The translations under genes were made by a program, and so were the position numbers. A stretch of DNA of 53,675 nt, taken from assembly GCA_949296775.1 (NCBI GenBank), contig CASFQA010000007.1, positions 1 to 53,675 on the forward strand, read 5' to 3'. The notes below the pieces were generated by a model. It was given only the letters and a program-made list of their open reading frames with translations. It ran no database searches and was not told the DNA's origin. Of the stretch, positions 48,902 through 53,675 are shown piece after piece. The first letter of the stretch is position 1; each line of letters begins with the position of its first letter. The DNA comes from an uncultured bacterium. Its GTDB lineage: Bacteria > Bacillota_I > Bacilli_A > RFN20 > CAG-826.

Positions 48902-49694
48902 ATACCTAGAGCAAATCAAAGCCCTCAACAAACCCAGCAATACCCCACGGAGCACCGGGATATGTTCCTTGCGCATTTCCGCTTTCTTCGAGCAGATGAA
49001 GGAATTGCTTTTCTATTCCTGGATTCACTCGACCCTCAACGAGGAAAGGATGAACACCTTGCTCCACGAGGCCGAGACCAATTTCAACGCGGCGTTGAAA
49101 GACTATAAAGATTGCCCCTATTCCTTTGATAACCTGGTTGAATTTCTGCCAAATCTAAAGGAGATGCTGCTGCTGGATATCGATGCCATCTACGAAGGGG
49201 ATCCGGCTTGCGAATCGAAAGAGGAAGTGGTTTTGACCTATCCAGGCTTCTTCGCCATCGCCGCCTACCGATTCGCCCACGAACTGTATATAAACGGCCT
49301 GAAATACCCCGCTCGGGCTTTAGCCGAATACGCCCATTCCAAAACCGGGATCGACATCAATCCGGGAGCCAAGATCGGAAAATCGTTTTTCATCGACCAC
49401 GGGACCGGAATCGTCATCGGCGAAACCTGCGAGATCGGCGATAACGTCAAACTTTACCAAGGGGTAACCCTCGGCGCCTTATCCCTAAGGAAAGGGAGGC
49501 AGCTTAAGAACGAGAAACGCCATCCGACCATCGAGGATCGGGTCACCATCTACTCCGGGGCCTCGATATTCGGCGGCTTGACCGTCATCGGCCACGATTC
49601 GACGATCGGATCAAACGCCTTCATCACCGAATCGATCCCGCCCAATAGCCTCGTCCGGGTCAAACCATACGATCTTGAAATCGCCAAGCATTAA
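48894..49694 (+). CDS. cysE: Serine O-acetyltransferase
   Basis: 266 residues. An N-terminal helical region of SAT type (YPGFFAIAAYRFAHELYING) is followed by the left-handed beta-helix of hexapeptide repeats: GIDINPGAKIGKSFFIDHGT with the catalytic Asp-His, GIVIGETCEIGDNVKLYQGV, TLGALSLRKGRQ, RHPTIEDRVTIYSGASIFGG. The C-terminal tail is short (LEIAKH). It acetylates serine for CysK. A hairpin terminator follows immediately. Confidence 0.94.
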   Translation: MNKYLEQIKALNKPSNTPRSTGICSLRISAFFEQMKELLFYSWIHSTLNEERMNTLLHEAETNFNAALKDYKDCPYSFDNLVEFLPNLKEMLLLDIDAIYEGDPACESKEEVVLTYPGFFAIAAYRFAHELYINGLKYPARALAEYAHSKTGIDINPGAKIGKSFFIDHGTGIVIGETCEIGDNVKLYQGVTLGALSLRKGRQLKNEKRHPTIEDRVTIYSGASIFGGLTVIGHDSTIGSNAFITESIPPNSLVRVKPYDLEIAKH

Positions 49695-49698
49695 GAAA

Positions 49699-49731
49699 AG
49701 CCAGCCCCATCGCGAGGCTGGCTCAATTTTT
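49699..49731. terminator. Terminator between cysE and the NmrA-like gene
   Basis: Stem AGCCAGCC (49699-49706) with GGCTGGCT (49716-49723), then CAATTTTT. Lies between two convergent genes; A-run AAAA on the left side makes it usable in both directions. Confidence 0.8.
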
Positions 49732-49738
49732 GATTTAC

Positions 49739-50689
49739 TCAGTCTTCGGTCGAAGTCCTCGAACCGATCAAATGCTCGTCCATATGCTCGAAGATCTCTT
49801 TGACGGTCAAGGGTTTCCGCCCGACCAATTTCTCGAAATCATCGGTGAAGGTCGACATCTGACCTAGGCGAACCGCCCGGCCGAAAGTTACCATCCCGTC
49901 GCTGCAGAACGGGAAGTTCGTGGCGGTCTGCGCCCACATCTGCTCGGTGGTCCGGGGGACGCCGATCGAATCGAAGAAGGCGTACTGCTCCTCGTCGTTG
50001 ATCTCGACGTATTTGACCTTATGGCCGGTGACCTGATTGGCGATCTCGATGAATTCGCCGATGGTCAAAGGCTCGGCCCCATTGACGTCGACCACCCGAT
50101 CGGCCCAATCGCTCATCGCGGCATAGGCGGCGGCGATGGCGCAGTCGTCACGCGAGATGTAGGCCATCTTGCCCTGCCCCATGTTGTTGGCCAAAACGTT
50201 ATCCGTGTTGGTGTAGGCGTTGATGTAATAGGAAACCATCGCCTCGGCATATTGGGAATCACGCATGAACAGGTAATGGAGCCCGCTTTCCTTGATATAA
50301 GCTTCGGTATAGACGTGGTCGTTGACCTCGTAGGTATCGATGTCTTTTTCCCCGGCCCCGACGATGGAAGTGTAGACCAGTCGGTTGACGCCGGCGGCTT
50401 TGGCGGCATCGATCGCGGCCTTTTGGACTTTGCGGCGGCGCGGTCCGACGAAAGGCATCGAGATGAGGATCATGGTGTCGGCTCCTTCGAAAGCCTTTGC
50501 CAAGGTATCGGGGTTGTTGAAATCCGCCACCCGGGTATCGACTCCTAAGCCTTTGAAAGGCTGAAGCCCCTTTTCGGTCGGGGCGGTGAAGATAAGAAGG
50601 GAATGGTCGTAGTTGGCTAACAAAGTCTCAGCGCATTTACGGCCGAAATTCCCATTGACTCCGTTTAGAAGAATGGTTTTATTCGACAT
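49739..50689 (-). CDS. NmrA-like NAD(P)-binding oxidoreductase
   Basis: 316 residues. Rossmann start TILLNGVNGNFGRKCAETLL (GxxGxxG), VADFNNPDTLAKAFEGADTMILIS, and AAGVNRLVYTSIVGAG match the NmrA/quinone-reductase type-2 (QOR2) branch of extended short-chain dehydrogenases. C-terminal blocks YISRDDCAIAAAYA and VVDVNGAEPLTIGEFIEIAN bind the substrate side. It is a likely NADPH-sensing or quinone-reducing enzyme; the substrate cannot be told. AAGGAG site upstream. Confidence 0.88.
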   Translation of the reverse strand: MSNKTILLNGVNGNFGRKCAETLLANYDHSLLIFTAPTEKGLQPFKGLGVDTRVADFNNPDTLAKAFEGADTMILISMPFVGPRRRKVQKAAIDAAKAAGVNRLVYTSIVGAGEKDIDTYEVNDHVYTEAYIKESGLHYLFMRDSQYAEAMVSYYINAYTNTDNVLANNMGQGKMAYISRDDCAIAAAYAAMSDWADRVVDVNGAEPLTIGEFIEIANQVTGHKVKYVEINDEEQYAFFDSIGVPRTTEQMWAQTATNFPFCSDGMVTFGRAVRLGQMSTFTDDFEKLVGRKPLTVKEIFEHMDEHLIGSRTSTED

Positions 50690-50749
50690 GTAGACGTTGC
50701 TCCTTACGGAAGAATTTTAAGACAGACGGAGGGGAAAATGAATATTCCG

Positions 50750-52720
50750 TCAGCTCTGTTTGCGGCGAATCGCGACGCAAAGAACGATTGCCCCGATAAG
50801 GGCAATGGCGAAAGCGGTTAAGAATAACCCGGGTCCCGAGGCGAAAGGATCAACCGTCCGGCTTCCGTAGATTCCTTCGATGCCGCGATTAAGAAAATCG
50901 GGGTATTGGGCCGTCCCGTACTTTCGGATTATGTAGTCATAACGCTCGACGGCCAACCCGATCGCCCCATCTTGATAATCGGCTGATTGCAGGATCGATA
51001 AAGAAGCTAACGATAAACCTTCTGCTTGAGCGGCCATCTCATCCCAAGCTGATACCGAAGGCGGGGTCACCCCGTTGTCGCATTGAATCGAAGAGAGAAA
51101 AGAGGCGGCGAAAGATTTGGCCGAGGCCACGTTCTCATCCTCGCTTAGCTTGTAGATGGTGATCGGTTGTTGGCCCGGATCTTTACCTCCCTGGGTGTTG
51201 TAGTAACGGAAACGCATTTGATTGCTCGCGGAGTTAAAGCGGAGAACGGCACCGGCGGAGGAAACGATTCCCACCCCGCCGTATTCCGTCGAAAATTTAT
51301 TGGTCGCCGAGGGCTGAGCCAATGAGCATTTCAGTGTATTGTCGTTATTGGAGGTCGCGTAAATGTGATAGCCTCCCGGAGTGAGGATGTCGAATCCCTC
51401 GTCGCGAGCTTTGAACTCCAGTTCGCAATTGGCGGCATCGCCGATGACGTAATCGCCTTCAAGTTCGATTTCCACCGTATTGAAAGTTTTGTCCATTTCA
51501 TCGCCAATCAAACTCGAATCCAAGGCGAGATTGCCGTAGGCGATGATGTATTTTCCGTCAATATCCTCGGGTATTGCGGCCAATTTTCTATAACGCCCTT
51601 CAATCGAGGCGGGATTGACGGAGATTTTGGTCGAGGCGCTATATTCCCGTCCCTCAATCCTCGCCAAGCTAGTAATGACCGCTTCCCCAACGCCAAGACC
51701 GGTAACCACGCCCGTGGAGGAAACCGAGGCGATTGATTCATCGGAAGAGATGTATTCGAGCACAGCGTCCCCGCCATAGACTTTGGCCCCGAGTTGTTTG
51801 CTCTCGCCAATAGTTAAGCTAAAGGATGCGGGGGCCTGGACGGAAGGCTCAACCTCCGCTCCCCAAATGCTCTCCGCGTATTCCGGATGATCGATGAAGG
51901 GATTCCGATTGCCTTGATATTGAGCGACCGCCTCATTCCGCGCCATCTCATACTCGGAGACGGGATCTAACTCATGCCAGGAAAGCAATAAGCCGATGGC
52001 CTCTTCTTCCGATCCATAGATGACATCGGAAAAATCCAACTTCCCGAACTTAACTTGGCGGTTATCGCCATTCGTCGTCCCGCCGACGTGCTCGTAGGAG
52101 TTGTAATGGGTATAGACATAGAAGATGATCCGAGCCACGTCGCCTTTGGAGTCGTCGATCGGCTCAAATACCTCCTGTCCTCTGGCATAACCGCCTAGAG
52201 CGACGGGCTGGTTGTTGGCGTCTTCATAGTATTTTTCGTTCGCGGAAGTGTGCTCGACCTCTCCGTACTTGGCGTTGTTGCGTGCGCTATTGAGCCCCGA
52301 CTCGACCGGACGAATATGATGGAGATCGGAGCCGCCATAGGATTCGCCCCATAATCCATTCGAAAGCGATTGGCACCAGACATGCTCCCGATTCCAAGTC
52401 CCTTGCTTCCCTTCACCCCAGGATTTCGCGATGGTCGTCTGGGAATAAAACTCCAAGACGTTCCCCGCAAAGTCGGAATCGGTTTCGACGATATAAGTCG
52501 GGTTTTTGCAATCGTCATAACTAGTATAGGTCTCGTGGGTGCTGACCAACAAATCATGAAGCTCACCCAATAGGGAAATTCCCCCGCTATCTCCAATCCC
52601 GGAATAGTAGGTGACCGGATCGGGATGATAATCCCCGACGGCGGCGGAAACCGAAACGGGCTCAACGGCTAATCCAAAGAGCAAAGGCAAGGAGAATAGG
52701 AGGCCCAGGCGCTTTTTCAT
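50750..52720 (-). CDS. Cell-surface endonuclease I with Ig-like domain and C-terminal membrane anchor
   Basis: 656 residues. Signal peptide 1-26 (LLFSLPLLFGLAVEPVSVSA). The nuclease of the EndA/BsnI family (PF04231 type) covers about 45-280, with WNREHVW (109-115) and GSDLHHIRPVESGLNSARNN (catalytic His/Arg block). About 302-378 is a BIG2-type Ig-like domain (TIGESKQLGAKVYGG, ISSDESIASVSSTGVVTGLG). Residues 385-530 are a further beta-rich region. A membrane helix (about 630-650) ending AIRRKQS anchors it outside. It probably degrades external DNA/RNA for nutrition. Leaderless-type -10 upstream. Confidence 0.88.
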   Translation of the reverse strand: MKKRLGLLFSLPLLFGLAVEPVSVSAAVGDYHPDPVTYYSGIGDSGGISLLGELHDLLVSTHETYTSYDDCKNPTYIVETDSDFAGNVLEFYSQTTIAKSWGEGKQGTWNREHVWCQSLSNGLWGESYGGSDLHHIRPVESGLNSARNNAKYGEVEHTSANEKYYEDANNQPVALGGYARGQEVFEPIDDSKGDVARIIFYVYTHYNSYEHVGGTTNGDNRQVKFGKLDFSDVIYGSEEEAIGLLLSWHELDPVSEYEMARNEAVAQYQGNRNPFIDHPEYAESIWGAEVEPSVQAPASFSLTIGESKQLGAKVYGGDAVLEYISSDESIASVSSTGVVTGLGVGEAVITSLARIEGREYSASTKISVNPASIEGRYRKLAAIPEDIDGKYIIAYGNLALDSSLIGDEMDKTFNTVEIELEGDYVIGDAANCELEFKARDEGFDILTPGGYHIYATSNNDNTLKCSLAQPSATNKFSTEYGGVGIVSSAGAVLRFNSASNQMRFRYYNTQGGKDPGQQPITIYKLSEDENVASAKSFAASFLSSIQCDNGVTPPSVSAWDEMAAQAEGLSLASLSILQSADYQDGAIGLAVERYDYIIRKYGTAQYPDFLNRGIEGIYGSRTVDPFASGPGLFLTAFAIALIGAIVLCVAIRRKQS

Positions 52721-52727
52721 ACGCTTT

Positions 52728-52733
52728 TTTATA
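52728..52733 (-). promoter_or_regulatory. -10 element TATAAA of the endonuclease gene, leaderless type
   Basis: Minus-strand TATAAA seven bases before the ATG at 52720; no ribosome site. Confidence 0.4.
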
Positions 52734-52816
52734 TCATGAGATCAGCCTTTTGGAAAGCGAAGAAACGGATGGCTGACCATCCCGGCTAGGCAAGCCCGTC
52801 TTCCGCAACAAAATAA

Positions 52817-53056
52817 GCGTTTAGCCTGACCTTTATACTGCCTAAATCCCAGAGACCCGGCCTGTCGTCAGGCGAGAACCTCGCCGAGATACTGAGGGGC
52901 GGGGACGGGTTCATAGTAGGGAAGAGCATCGGGGACAGGGACCTGGCCTGGGCCGAGGCCCGGAGCGAATGGAGGGATTGGCCGGACGAATGCGCCAACG
53001 CCCGCCTCGAGGTCCAGACCCTTTCCGCGATAAAGAAGCTGTTCAGGGGTTACTGA
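52817..53056 (+). pseudogene. C-terminal remnant of an IS1634-type transposase
   Basis: The frame is open from 52817 and reads RPGLSSGENLAEILRGGDGF then IVGKSIGDRDLAWAEARSEW, to a TGA at 53054-53056. The Leu-Ser-Ser-x-Glu-Asn-Leu...Gly-Phe-Ile-Val-Gly pattern is that of the segment around the middle catalytic Asp of IS1634/IS4-like DDE transposases (normally D-R-G-x-x-S). Start and most of the protein are missing, and the catalytic Asp position reads R-P-G. The codon use (AGG, CTG, GAC) is unlike the neighbours. A terminator hairpin follows. Confidence 0.55.
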
Positions 53057-53089
53057 TTTTATAACACGCGCACAAAGCGCATAAAAAAC

Positions 53090-53119
53090 GGCAAGATGCC
53101 GACGGCGTCTTGCCTTTTT
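53090..53119. terminator. Hairpin terminator after the transposase remnant
   Basis: GGCAAGA (53090-53096) pairs with TCTTGCC (53108-53114), an inner GCCG/CGGC extends it, and TTTTT follows; an A-run on the other side makes it bidirectional. Confidence 0.75.
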
Positions 53120-53124
53120 CGTTC

Positions 53125-53319
53125 TCATCGTCGATTTTGCTGCGAAAGTCCGGTAATTTGGGTTAAAAAATAGAAACAATATTGATAAATCACATATTGG
53201 TTCACGGTTGTACCATCATAAGTTACAAAAGAGGAAGGTAAAACGATATCAGTTTCTAAACCTACATAGCCAATTAAATGAGAGCGTGCGGAATCTTGCG
53301 TAAACGATTCCCGTAAGAC
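53125..53319 (-). pseudogene. Fragment of a BspA-like leucine-rich-repeat surface protein
   Basis: In one minus-strand frame it reads RSHLIGYVGLETDIVLPSSF then VTYDGTTVNQYVIYQYCFY, ending in a TGA at 53125. The I-G-Y-x-G...D-I-V-L-P-x-S-F...Y-x-I-Y-x-Y-x-F pattern is that of bacterial BspA-type LRR proteins. No start codon or complete repeat array is present, so it is a broken piece. Confidence 0.45.
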
Positions 53320-53477
53320 GTTATTTTGATTTGTAGCTTGTTATCAATGAAGATTGCTTCGGTGCTTCCACCCATACGCTCAATCAGCAACTTAGCAATG
53401 AATAATCCAAGCAAGCTAATTCTCATTCCTGTGTCTGTTATCCTGTGACCGCCGGACAGTCTGCTGCCGTCAGCCAA
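53274..53477 (-). pseudogene. Possible histidine-kinase C-terminal fragment
   Basis: The frame GMRISLLGLFIAKLLIERMG followed by GSTEAIFIDNKLQIKI resembles the last part of a HATPase domain (G-x-G-x-x-L-x-I-x-x-x-L-I-E-x-x-G-G). It overlaps the LRR fragment's frame at the left end and has no proper start. Similarity is short and the call is weak. Confidence 0.3.
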
Positions 53478-53530
53478 CGAAGATTATATTAAAGAAACAG
53501 GGATGTTTTTTACCCATTCGCCTGTGGCGG

Positions 53531-53675
53531 TCACTTCATAATCATCTCTTTGTCAGACGGCAGCGGTTTCAGTGGCGCGGATGGCAGCGTCTGATACCAG
53601 TATGCGCAGGAAGTATAGTCATCGTATCGCGGCCCGGTCCATCCCAGATTGTCCAGCGTCATGCGGAATTTGGTC
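53531..53675 (-). CDS. C-terminal fragment of a GH172 (DUF2961) glycoside hydrolase
   Basis: The last 47 codons of a gene entering from the right edge: MTLDNLGWTGPRYDDYTSCA then YWYQTLPSAPLKPLPSDKEM and a TGA at 53531-53533. D-D-Y-x-S-x-A-Y-W-Y-Q is the typical end of DUF2961/GH172 proteins (alpha-fructofuranosidase and related arabinofuranosidase activities are known). The codon use differs from the left part of the window, and such genes are common in Bacteroidota, so transfer or a chimeric contig end are possible. Confidence 0.6.
   Translation of the reverse strand, partial: TKFRMTLDNLGWTGPRYDDYTSCAYWYQTLPSAPLKPLPSDKEMIMK

Noticed and set aside
1-53675. Alternative genetic code with TGA as Trp (suggested by mycoplasma-like ATPase insertion)
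   Set aside because: TGA ends many intact genes, often as ATGA overlaps, and the tRNA-Trp has anticodon CCA.
1-53675. CRISPR array, rRNA genes or complete insertion sequence
   Set aside because: No regularly spaced direct repeats, rRNA core sequences or paired terminal repeats around a full transposase were seen.

Overview
The window reads as a chromosomal stretch from an uncultured, gut-type member of the Bacilli, possibly close to the Mollicutes/RF39/RFN20 lineages. This placement is an inference. It rests on single-membrane features (lipoproteins, one secreted protein with a C-terminal membrane anchor, no outer-membrane genes), a MsmK/UgpC-type ATPase carrying a long coiled-coil insertion of the kind known from mycoplasmas, and Firmicutes-like families throughout. 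The genetic code is standard: a tRNA-Trp(CCA) is present and TGA stops are used constantly, often as ATGA overlaps with the next start. Genes are packed tightly.

Left part (1-7.0 kb, mostly minus strand): a truncated gene at the edge, an XRE regulator, a flavin-reductase-like/Sel1-repeat pair, and a xylulokinase plus L-fucose-isomerase-like pair. The last two are preceded by a decayed lipoprotein gene that once headed their operon.

Centre (7.2-31.8 kb): a carbohydrate-utilisation locus. A 12-gene minus-strand operon (29.5 to 8.8 kb) encodes a GH43 surface lipoprotein, a 1213-residue CBM9-like lipoprotein with three copies of an unrecognised module, an ABC sugar importer (ATPase, binding protein, two permeases), an RDD membrane protein, and then cytoplasmic enzymes: a HAD phosphatase/mutase fused to GH127, a GH3, a GH78 rhamnosidase, a GH37/GH63-like glucosidase and an SGNH esterase. 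It is flanked by a divergent AraC regulator coupled to a DUF3604/PHP enzyme, and by a convergent secreted, membrane-anchored protein that carries a fourth copy of the module. The enzyme set points to import and intracellular breakdown of plant glycans rich in L-arabinose and L-rhamnose (inference).

Middle right (31.8-41.1 kb): a GT2 glycosyltransferase with a large polytopic membrane protein, a small helical protein, a HAD hydrolase, and then a compact five-gene operon: HD hydrolase of SpoT/MESH1 type, 67-aa ORF, MoxR-like AAA+ ATPase, 134-aa protein, zinc metallopeptidase-vWA protein. A divergent HTH protein faces it across an inverted repeat. The block ends near a tRNA-Trp gene and looks more AT-rich than its surroundings (by eye). 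It is the best candidate for an uncharacterised regulatory or conflict system.

Right part (41.1-52.7 kb): YqeY, a Trk potassium system (TrkH plus two TrkA-type proteins), DUF5662, a Sir2 deacylase, a glycerophosphodiester phosphodiesterase, a divergent ClC-type channel, cysK-cysE, an NmrA-like oxidoreductase and a cell-surface endonuclease I. The last kilobase is a mosaic of broken gene pieces (IS1634-type transposase, leucine-rich-repeat protein, possible kinase tail, GH172), which suggests a decayed insertion hot spot or a chimeric contig end.

A recurring signal is a -10-like hexamer 5-9 bases upstream of the start codon of first genes in transcription units. This implies widespread leaderless mRNAs, while internal and some first genes carry AGGAGG-type ribosome binding sites.
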